A program made the translations under genes and the position numbers. Below are positions 7,683-13,922 of a stretch of DNA of 21,237 nucleotides, one piece after another; the stretch's first letter is position 1, and every line of letters begins with the position of its first letter. Under the pieces are notes generated by a model. It searched no databases, was not told the DNA's origin, and saw only the letters and a list, made by a program, of their open reading frames with translations. The DNA is taken from NCBI GenBank assembly GCA_016840025.1, contig JAEOTF010000292.1, positions 1 through 21,237 on the forward strand. The letters run 5' to 3'. This DNA comes from Candidatus Hodarchaeota archaeon (GTDB lineage: Archaea > Asgardarchaeota > Heimdallarchaeia > Hodarchaeales > YT1-039).

Positions 7683-9272
7683 TTGACACGAAAAAAGAAG
7701 GAAGAGAAAGCGGAAATTGGAAACCATTCTTTTTCTAAACATAATGAGAAAACTGACACTAATTCTTCTCTAGTATTATTCTCTATTAATCATAATTTGA
7801 TATCCGCATTGGATGAGGTCTTAGAAGCGTTTCGTTTGTCACTCCCAGAATACATTAGAAGTTTTTGGGAAATGTTTGCAACTGAATGCCTTGATGCAGG
7901 TTGGTGGAATCCACCGCTTCTTGTTGGACCGATCGGTTGGGAAAAAGATGCCCGCGATGACAAAGAGTCATTTATCGCATTCCTTAAACAGAAAAAAAAC
8001 CATTATCAATTTTATTTGAACTCATTTGCGAGTGATATGCTGTCACTTGAGGAGATAATTTCCTCACCTTCTGCAATTTCTTTAAGCACCGAACCTTTAC
8101 ATCGTTTTCTTCTTATCCCTCAGGAAGCCCTTCACCCATGGTGGCATCTAGAAATCTCTGAAATTGTACGAAACTTACAAGAAGGTAGAGAGGTTGGATT
8201 TCATGCTGAACAGAAAGGAAAACCTCGTCCTCACTTTACTATTTATTATGATAAAGCCAATCAGTCTTGGTGGAGCCAATTCTGCTGGAGAGTGCTCCTT
8301 CGGGATCTTTTTTCGATAAGGTTCTATGAAGACAAATGGAATCTCCTCCTTCCCTCTAATATTATGAATTTAATACCCTCGCCTTTAAAGGATGATCTAA
8401 TAAGCTTATCTCAGTCTCGTTGGGAAGCAGTTACTATCACAATGGGTGTAAAAGTAATAGGAATAGATAACATCCTTACCTGTGCGATAGGAGAATTAGA
8501 AACACAGGATCCTATGCAGAATGACGTTTTTCAAATTCCTTGGATAGAAATCGAAAGGTACCTTTTAGAAGAGCATCCTTCAGCGTATCCACTCTCTGTT
8601 GAGAACCCAATGGGCATTATAACTACTTCCCACTACATAGCTCAACAACTAACTAAACTCATTCGATTAATCCTTGCACAAGACCCTTTCCACCTAACTA
8701 TTATTCTAGAACAATCTATCAGTCTTGATTTTGGTGTTTTTCAGGAAGAAGCAGACTTAAGGTATGATATCGCGACTAAGAAAAAACTAGGGGAGCTAAT
8801 TCTCGAAAAAATTGACAGAGAAATTACTTCTCTCAAAGACTCCCGTATCTCGGTGGAATGGATTGATTCATCGGGAGTTTATGAAGTCTGTTCTGTTTGT
8901 GGCCTACCTTACGACGGGAGTTGTCCTCACTTTCCGCGTCATCGAATAGTGGATTTAACTCCAGATAGTACAGCTGTTAATATTGCTTTTGAAGTAGTAC
9001 GTAAAATGACTGAAAAAACAGTTAAAGACCGACGGTCAGGTCTCCATCGTGTCGCAGAATATTTGATTGGAGATGAAACTGGGCAAGTAGTACTTTCTGT
9101 ATGGGATGATGATATAGAAGCTATTGAAGTTGGAAAAGCGTACCTCCTCAAAGGTGGGCAGGGCAAGACTTTTCGTTCTTCCATTCGGCTTGTTCGAGGC
9201 AGAGGTACATTTCTCCCGCTTAAAGAGATGGTATGGTTACCAAAAAAAAATGAAGATGAGTCCCTTACTTAA
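7683..9272 (+). CDS. Unknown protein with zinc motif and C-terminal OB-fold-like domain
   Basis: This encodes 529 aa from a TTG start. An in-frame TGA lies at 7674-7676 and the first internal ATG is residue 64, so TTG 7683 is the likely start. Residues 1-30 are charged and probably disordered. Residues 35-390 are mixed helix and strand, rich in Trp and acidic residues, and match no family I recognise. At 403-416 there is CSVCGx7CPH, a probable zinc-binding site. Residues 435-512 look like an OB-fold of the archaeal RPA/SSB type: an LIGDETGQVVLSVWDDD strand pair, then IEVGKAYLLKGG and a strand resembling the usual end of such folds. A role in binding nucleic acid is inferred from this C-terminal half. 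The N-terminal function is unknown. It lies 63 bases upstream of the yjjX-like gene and may share its transcript. Confidence 0.7.
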   Translation: MTRKKKEEKAEIGNHSFSKHNEKTDTNSSLVLFSINHNLISALDEVLEAFRLSLPEYIRSFWEMFATECLDAGWWNPPLLVGPIGWEKDARDDKESFIAFLKQKKNHYQFYLNSFASDMLSLEEIISSPSAISLSTEPLHRFLLIPQEALHPWWHLEISEIVRNLQEGREVGFHAEQKGKPRPHFTIYYDKANQSWWSQFCWRVLLRDLFSIRFYEDKWNLLLPSNIMNLIPSPLKDDLISLSQSRWEAVTITMGVKVIGIDNILTCAIGELETQDPMQNDVFQIPWIEIERYLLEEHPSAYPLSVENPMGIITTSHYIAQQLTKLIRLILAQDPFHLTIILEQSISLDFGVFQEEADLRYDIATKKKLGELILEKIDREITSLKDSRISVEWIDSSGVYEVCSVCGLPYDGSCPHFPRHRIVDLTPDSTAVNIAFEVVRKMTEKTVKDRRSGLHRVAEYLIGDETGQVVLSVWDDDIEAIEVGKAYLLKGGQGKTFRSSIRLVRGRGTFLPLKEMVWLPKKNEDESLT

Positions 9273-9335
9273 TGCTGCGGGAGTGCTGGAATTCACATCA
9301 AAAAAATCAAAAGTAATTTCCTAAATGTATGAATT

Positions 9336-9881
9336 ATGAATGTGTTCGTTGGTTCTCGTAATCCTGTCAAAATCGCGGCAGTAAAGGAAGCATTCTCACG
9401 ATATCATGGCAATGTAAAAGTAAGAGGATTTAAAGTAAAATCAAAAGTTTCTAACCAGCCTATTAATGATGAGACATTTGAAGGCGCTACAAATCGAGCA
9501 TTGAGTATTAAAAAAATCGGTCAAGAGAAAGACTTGAAGGCTCAATTCTTTGTTGGGATTGAAGGGGGAATAAGACAAATTTATACTCGATGGTTTTCTT
9601 TTGGAGCGATTTGTATAATCGATGAAGAAGGAAGAATTGGATATGGTACTACTCCGCACTTTGAGCTTCCTGAGAGCATTTCAAAAGAATTACTAAAACG
9701 TATCGAGCTTGGTCATGTAATAGATAAAATAACTGGTGAACATAACACCAAACAAAAAGAGGGAGCAATTGGATTTCTAACAAAAGGAAGAATGAACAGG
9801 AAAGAACTCTATGTTCAAGGAATAATTGTTAGTTTAGTCCACTTCATGAATGAAAATCTCTATTTTGAAAGTCTCCTTTAA
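9336..9881 (+). CDS. yjjX: Inosine/xanthosine triphosphatase, YjjX family
   Basis: This 181-aa protein belongs to the DUF84/NTPase_I-T family. These enzymes hydrolyse ITP and XTP to the monophosphates and so keep deaminated purines out of nucleic acids. Visible family motifs are the N-terminal VGSRNPVKIAAVKEAF nucleotide-binding loop (residues 5-20), QPINDETFEGATNRA (41-55), FVGIEGGI (72-79) and KEGAIGFLTKGRMNR (141-155). Length is normal for the family. The start is ATG 9336; a nearby ATG at 9324 is out of frame and soon meets a stop. No Shine-Dalgarno sequence is visible, which fits internal translation in an operon with the OB-fold gene upstream. Confidence 0.88.
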   Translation: MNVFVGSRNPVKIAAVKEAFSRYHGNVKVRGFKVKSKVSNQPINDETFEGATNRALSIKKIGQEKDLKAQFFVGIEGGIRQIYTRWFSFGAICIIDEEGRIGYGTTPHFELPESISKELLKRIELGHVIDKITGEHNTKQKEGAIGFLTKGRMNRKELYVQGIIVSLVHFMNENLYFESLL

Positions 9882-9903
9882 ATATAAACATAAACTCTCA
9901 TTT

Positions 9904-10017
9904 ATGGAAGTTACTGTTCACTCTGAATTTTTAAGAGAATCTAAGGCAGCAAGAATCCTTACTTGGAGGGCAGAATATTTTTTACTAATAATAGAATCTG
10001 GAGGTTTTCGGAAATAG
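9904..10017 (+). CDS. Possible 37-aa small ORF
   Basis: An ATG-started open frame of 37 codons with no recognisable family, beginning MEVTVHSEFLRESKAAR and ending SGGFRK. No ribosome binding site is apparent. It lies in the gap between the yjjX-like gene and the IscB element (9882-10143), which otherwise shows only AT-rich sequence. It may be chance or the remnant of a longer gene. It is listed because nothing else accounts for this gap. Confidence 0.15.
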   Translation: MEVTVHSEFLRESKAARILTWRAEYFLLIIESGGFRK

Positions 10018-10143
10018 AGTAAATCTTGATAATGAAATGGTTTGTCCAATACTTCCAGCATTATACTCACGCAAGTTATCAGTGGTACATTGACTTAATA
10101 AAGATCTAAAGAAAAAAATAGAACTGTGGAAATATTACTTAGG

Positions 10144-10410
10144 TCAACTACCCACAGACGCACGCGCTCTGTGGGCTTGGAAGTGCTTTCAAGCCCTGTT
10201 GATTAGCCTCAACATCATCTGCAAAGGTGATGTCGTCCGTTACCTGCGAATGTATAGGCACTGGCGGATGCTCCACAAGTTCGACACTCTGCGGTCAGTG
10301 ATTAAACATCGCTGCAGGGATAGTCGAAGTGTTGCTGACAAGAAACCGCGGGTAACATTGGCAATGTGGACGACTCCCTTCGGGGAGACAGGCTTTCTTT
10401 TAGCCTGACC
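10144..10410 (+). ncRNA. Omega-RNA (HEARO RNA) guiding IscB
   Basis: This non-coding, GC-rich stretch sits between the element's left end and iscB, where omega-RNAs are encoded. Visible helices are: 10151-10158 with 10168-10175 (8 bp); 10212-10219 with 10226-10233 (8 bp, one G-U); a long-range closing stem of GTCGTCC 10232-10238 with GGACGAC 10368-10374 and GTTACC 10239-10244 with GGTAAC 10351-10356; CACTG 10259-10263 with CAGTG 10296-10300; CTCCC 10374-10378 with GGGAG 10383-10387 closed by a UUCG tetraloop; and CAGGCT 10389-10394 with AGCCTG 10402-10407. TTCGAC 10280-10285 could pair with GTCGAA 10323-10328 as a pseudoknot. Some helices share a base or two at their edges. In this family the guide is the transcript immediately 5' of the scaffold, so here it would come from host flanking DNA just before 10144. 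The 3' limit is approximate. Confidence 0.75.
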
Positions 10411-10440
10411 AAAGAAATATGAAGAAAAGAAACAGAACAA

Positions 10441-11817
10441 ATGAATGAGAACAGAACAATGAACACAATCTTCGTGGTGAACCGACATGGCCACCCCTTA
10501 ATGCCGACCACTCCCCGTCAGGCACGATTATTACTCCAAGCGGCGAAAGCGAAGATTGTACGGCATGATCCTTTTGTGATCCAATTAATTTTTGGCTCTA
10601 GTGGTTATAAACAAAAAATTAAACTCGGGATTGATTCGGGCTATACCCACATTGGTTTTTCGGCATTCACAGAACGAGAAGAATTAGTCGCAGGTGAATT
10701 ACGACTGCTCGCAGGTATTTCTGAGCGAATAAGTGAAAGACGGATGTACCGCACCCAACGCAGACACCATTTGCGGTATCGAAAACCCAGAGTTGATAAT
10801 AGAAGGAGACAAAAAGAGTGGTTACCTCCTTCCATTCATCACAAACTCACCGCTCATTCTCGGTTGATTGGCTTGTTAAAATCTATTCTCCCCATTACCA
10901 AAGTGACCATTGAAGTTGCGAACTTTGATATTCAAAAGATCAAAGATCCCGCTATTAAAGGAAAAGAATATCAAGCAGGTGAACAAACGGGTTTTTGGAA
11001 CTTAAGAGAATATATTCTCCATCGAGACAGTCATGAATGTCAGAACCCCGACTGCAAGAACAAGAACAAGCAAAAAATCCTTGAAGTTCATCATCTTAGC
11101 TTTTGGAACGGAGATCGCGGTGATAGACCGAGTAATCTGATTACCCTTTGTATTAAATGTCATACTCCTAAGAATCATCAGGAAAAAGGAGCATTATATG
11201 GGTGGACACCAAAATTAAAATCTTTTAAGCCTGAAACCTTCATGTCTATAGTGCGATGGCGCTTAGTAAATACGTTAGCCTGCGAATATACCTATGGTTA
11301 TCTAACCAAGCTGGGACGAAGAGAATTAGGCCTTCCGAAATCACATGCTAACGATGCGTTTGTCATTGCCAATGGAACTACTCAAAAGCGGGTTGAACCT
11401 ATTGCTTTTGAACAAATTAGACGGAATAATCGGGCTTTGCAGAAGTTCTATGATGCAAAATACTTGGATACCCGTACAGGCAAGAAAGTCAGTGGCCAGG
11501 CGTTGTTCAGTGGTAGACGCACCCGCAATAAGACACTTAACGAAGAGAATTTACGCAAATATAGAGGACACAGGACCAACAGAGGACGGGTAAGCATTCG
11601 CAGACAGCGTTATAAGTATCAACCCCAAGATCTTGTGCAATTTCAAGGCAAGAAGTATCAGGTCAAAGGCATGCAGAACTATGGGTTATACATTAAGTTA
11701 GATGGACTCGCCAAGCCTGTCAAAACCGAACGAGTGACTCCTCTCTGCTGGCGAAAAGGCATTTGTAGAGTGATTAAGCCTGATGCTGCCAATTCATCCC
11801 ACCCACGCAAGCGATGA
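10441..11817 (+). CDS. iscB: IscB RNA-guided endonuclease
   Basis: IscB is the transposon-encoded ancestor of Cas9: a nuclease that uses an omega-RNA to cut double-stranded DNA. Of its 458 aa, residues 8-50 form the PLMP domain (HPLMPTTPRQARLLL). RuvC-I has GIDSGYTHIG with Asp65. An Arg-rich bridge helix spans about 99-123. RuvC-II has TIEVANFD with Glu158. The HNH domain (about 192-246) has ILEVHHLSFW with His217/218, Asn232 and His241, plus zinc-type Cys pairs 200/205 and 237/240. RuvC-III is KSHANDAFVIA with His302 and Asp305. The C-terminal part (about 385-445) is the basic, beta-rich region that recognises the target-adjacent motif. Every catalytic residue I can identify is present, so it is probably active. 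Starts at 10441 or 10459 are both possible; neither has a Shine-Dalgarno sequence. Confidence 0.93.
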   Translation: MNENRTMNTIFVVNRHGHPLMPTTPRQARLLLQAAKAKIVRHDPFVIQLIFGSSGYKQKIKLGIDSGYTHIGFSAFTEREELVAGELRLLAGISERISERRMYRTQRRHHLRYRKPRVDNRRRQKEWLPPSIHHKLTAHSRLIGLLKSILPITKVTIEVANFDIQKIKDPAIKGKEYQAGEQTGFWNLREYILHRDSHECQNPDCKNKNKQKILEVHHLSFWNGDRGDRPSNLITLCIKCHTPKNHQEKGALYGWTPKLKSFKPETFMSIVRWRLVNTLACEYTYGYLTKLGRRELGLPKSHANDAFVIANGTTQKRVEPIAFEQIRRNNRALQKFYDAKYLDTRTGKKVSGQALFSGRRTRNKTLNEENLRKYRGHRTNRGRVSIRRQRYKYQPQDLVQFQGKKYQVKGMQNYGLYIKLDGLAKPVKTERVTPLCWRKGICRVIKPDAANSSHPRKR

Positions 11818-11831
11818 GGGGAGTTTCTTGG

Positions 11832-12827
11832 CTATTCGTATAAAAGCTGAAAAGCAGCCTTTTCTCGCTGTGCTAGCTCCTGTAAACGTTGAGAAATATC
11901 CTTTAAGGTTATAGGCAACTTATTTCTTTCTAATTCTGTCCCCTCTTTTGCGATAATTGCTACTTCGGTCCAAAGAGGATGAATTTCATCAAAAGCGTTC
12001 GCAGCCTCATCATACGCTCTATTGTTAGTGACTTCAAATGCTTCATGCAAAAAACGAGCGTACGGTTTTCTAAAAAGTGCTCCTCCAGAGCCTGCTTCTT
12101 CTGCCATTAAATGAAAATCAGAAAGTGCTTTTTGAACTTGGGGTTGCGTTTCATGCCAATTTTTTACCTCATTAGCGAATTTTTTGATCCCTTTTACACC
12201 TATATTCTTGATTGGAGGATTTAGCATACTATTGGCATTGTTTTTAATCGCCACTGGAATAACTTCGTCAAATAATTTTTTGTCATCTAAATTTTCAAAA
12301 TAAAACATGAAACGTTTCCCTTTCATAGGAACTTTTTCAGGAGGATACGCTGCTTTATTATAGAGTTCCCAAGATACCGCATAAATATCAGATCTATCAG
12401 TGTCAACAACGTACACATTTTCCTGATCATAACCAACTAATGTGACGAAATGACCAGCAAAGTGTTCTCCATAGTCCTCGAAATATGGAAGATAGAACAT
12501 ATCCGTTTGACTTCCCAATGGTTGTCCTGCATCAATATTCTTCTGGATATATGTAGTCGCTTTTTTGACCGAGGTGCTTTGAAAACCATTTACTCTTAAA
12601 TTAAGATTCTTTGCTAAAGTAGCTACTTTCTGGGCTTGTTTAACTCCTCCACCAATAAATGGCGTTAGCATCTTAGACATCTGCCAAATAATGAATCCAA
12701 GACCTTCTCCTAAGCCAATTATCATTTCTTCACTAATATCAAGTCCTGCATGAGTTAAAACATTGCGAATCGCAGTGGATTCACAATGAAAACCACATTG
12801 GTGGGTAAAGCCTTCAATCATCGGCAT
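11832..12827 (-). CDS. BtrH_N / DUF4872 domain protein
   Basis: This 331-aa protein resembles the N-terminal domain of butirosin protein BtrH followed by a DUF4872-like helical region (about 200-331). BtrH is an acyl-ACP:aminoglycoside acyltransferase of papain-like fold; archaeal relatives are uncharacterised. The N-terminal HQCGFHCESTAIRNVL gives a candidate nucleophile, Cys15 in HCES. EMIIGLGEGLGFI is the family's glycine-rich segment. GHFVTLVGYD (His126) and VYVVDTD (Asp142) complete a likely Cys-His-Asp triad. It is the last gene of the PadR operon: its ATG directly follows the preceding TAA, with AAGGAG nine bases upstream. The stop TAG falls on the right end of the IscB element, so the original C-terminus may have been different. 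The chemistry is inferred from the fold only. Confidence 0.78.
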   Translation of the reverse strand: MPMIEGFTHQCGFHCESTAIRNVLTHAGLDISEEMIIGLGEGLGFIIWQMSKMLTPFIGGGVKQAQKVATLAKNLNLRVNGFQSTSVKKATTYIQKNIDAGQPLGSQTDMFYLPYFEDYGEHFAGHFVTLVGYDQENVYVVDTDRSDIYAVSWELYNKAAYPPEKVPMKGKRFMFYFENLDDKKLFDEVIPVAIKNNANSMLNPPIKNIGVKGIKKFANEVKNWHETQPQVQKALSDFHLMAEEAGSGGALFRKPYARFLHEAFEVTNNRAYDEAANAFDEIHPLWTEVAIIAKEGTELERNKLPITLKDISQRLQELAQREKAAFQLLYE

Positions 12828-13184
12828 TTATTTGAGCTCCTTTGGAAAACGCATACTACCATGATTCGCCATCAATTCAGCATATTTTTCCATTCCATTT
12901 TCTTCGATATACGCTAACATTCCTTTTCTATTGCTTCGAAAAATTATCCCAAAAACTTTGGACATGAAATTGTTTAAGGTCTTGCATTCTCGCCAATCAG
13001 AACATTCACCACAGGAGCTATAGCCTTTTTCAATTGCACATGGTCGAGTCTTACACCAACTAGGTGCTTTCCCTTCTTCAAATGAAGGGCAGCCAGGGCA
13101 TTTTCCGCTCTTAAATTTACCACAATTTCCGCAATATAAACCACAAAAGGCGACATTTTTAACTGGGTCTATGGTTTCAGCCAT
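12828..13184 (-). CDS. DUF3795 Cys-rich protein
   Basis: This 118-aa protein has ten cysteines in the first 70 residues: AFCGLYCGNC (14, 18, 21), KCPGC (29, 32), WCKTRPCA (44, 49), SCGEC (58, 61) and C67. The pattern CGLYCGxC...CxGC...WCxxRxCA...CxEC is that of DUF3795, a family of small presumed metal-binding proteins of unknown function common in archaea and anaerobic bacteria. The C-terminal 45 residues are helical and basic. It is the middle gene of the operon: it overlaps the padR-like gene by 16 bases and abuts the BtrH-like gene. A GGTGA about eight bases before the ATG supports the start. Confidence 0.85.
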   Translation of the reverse strand: MAETIDPVKNVAFCGLYCGNCGKFKSGKCPGCPSFEEGKAPSWCKTRPCAIEKGYSSCGECSDWRECKTLNNFMSKVFGIIFRSNRKGMLAYIEENGMEKYAELMANHGSMRFPKELK

Positions 13185-13768
13185 TTTTCTTTCACCATTT
13201 TGATAAATTCTAATTCTGCTTTATGTCGAAGAAGAGCATATTCAAAAAGAAGATTTACTAATAATTTGGTCTCATCTTTCTCCTCTTTCAGACTCTCACG
13301 AAGAAATTCATCGCGTTTAAGGAGTAAATCTATTCGTTGTTGTATTTTCTCCTGACGCGTTTTTATGAGATTAGGGAGTTCTTTTGAATCAAATAACAAA
13401 AAATTCGCAAAGCCAATTGTACTTGGTGATTTGTCAATGTATTGCCCAATAAGATAAGCAACGTTAGATTTTAACTCTCTATAGCCAGTTTTGGTTAGAG
13501 TAAATATCCGCTGTTGTCGTCTACTGCTTTTTTCAGGTTTATGATATGTGCTGGAGACTAATTTTTTATTTTCTAATCTATCTAACGCATGATAGATAGA
13601 TGAAAAACCAATGTCCATCCAATTATGAACTTCTCGTTCTATTATCATTTTTTGAATTTGATAGGGGTAATTAGACCCTTCTGAAAGGAGTGAAAGAATT
13701 AGTACTTCACCCTGAGTCAGGGTTGCTTCCTTAGGTATTTCTTGACCTAGACTCTTGGACGATGACAT
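13169..13768 (-). CDS. PadR-family transcriptional regulator
   Basis: This 199-aa protein starts at ATG 13766-13768. A PadR winged helix-turn-helix follows: TQGEVLILSLLSEGSNYPYQI, then MDIGFSSIYHALDRLENKKL and a basic wing ending in FTLTKTGYREL. After it comes a long helical region of the Vir_act_alpha_C type that dimerises and binds ligand. PadR proteins usually repress their own operon and release DNA when a small molecule binds. The frame is open 22 codons further upstream, but a TATA box about 25 bases before ATG 13768 and operator-like repeats ending exactly at it favour a leaderless mRNA starting here. Its 3' end overlaps the DUF3795 gene by 16 bases. The ligand is unknown. Confidence 0.85.
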   Translation of the reverse strand: MSSSKSLGQEIPKEATLTQGEVLILSLLSEGSNYPYQIQKMIIEREVHNWMDIGFSSIYHALDRLENKKLVSSTYHKPEKSSRRQQRIFTLTKTGYRELKSNVAYLIGQYIDKSPSTIGFANFLLFDSKELPNLIKTRQEKIQQRIDLLLKRDEFLRESLKEEKDETKLLVNLLFEYALLRHKAELEFIKMVKEKWLKP

Positions 13769-13813
13769 ATATTTCCATGGGAGATATTTCCTATATAAAT
13801 ATTTCCATCTTAG
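13769..13813 (-). promoter_or_regulatory. PadR operon promoter with three 15-bp repeats
   Basis: The octamer ATATTTCC (plus strand) occurs at 13769-13776, 13784-13791 and 13799-13806, each exactly 15 bp after the last, with unrelated 7-base spacers. Read on the minus strand the spacer between the second and third copies holds TTATATAGG, a good archaeal TATA box about 25 bases upstream of the padR-like ATG. The first repeat ends at the ATG itself. Binding here would cover both the TATA box and the transcription start, so an autorepressor site is likely. The repeats and spacing are seen directly; the binding protein is inferred. Confidence 0.6.
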
Positions 13814-13922
13814 AATATCAAAAATCATTAGCACTTGGTGAATAAATTAAAGCCAGGATTGAACTTCCTCAGATATTTCTACTCTTCCATGAAATAGTAT
13901 TTGTGGAAAATAACAAAAAATC

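Larger units (their letters stand above)
10144..11832 (+). mobile_element. IscB element (HEARO / IS200-IS605-like), no TnpA
   Basis: The left end is placed at TCAACTACCCA (10144-10154), followed by an 8-bp hairpin, the usual form of IS200/IS605-type left ends linked to IscB. The right end is placed near TTTCTTGGC (11824-11832), just after a C-rich/G-rich stretch (CATCCC at 11795-11800, GAGGGGAG at 11816-11823) that could form an imperfect terminal hairpin. The interior is clearly more GC-rich than the flanks. It carries only the omega-RNA region and iscB. No transposase gene is present in the window, so movement would need TnpA supplied from elsewhere. Exact ends are uncertain by a few bases. 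Confidence 0.7.

Noticed and set aside
9124..9324. Plus-strand 66-codon frame at the end of the OB-fold gene
   Set aside because: It overlaps the conserved OB-fold coding sequence in another frame and shows no domain.
10199..10511. Short open frames on both strands within and next to the omega-RNA
   Set aside because: The region has dense RNA-type base pairing and sits where the omega-RNA is expected; the frames lack any family match.
13769..13813. Possible replication iterons
   Set aside because: There are only three short copies, placed on a TATA box and start codon, with no origin-binding protein nearby. A regulatory site is the simpler reading.
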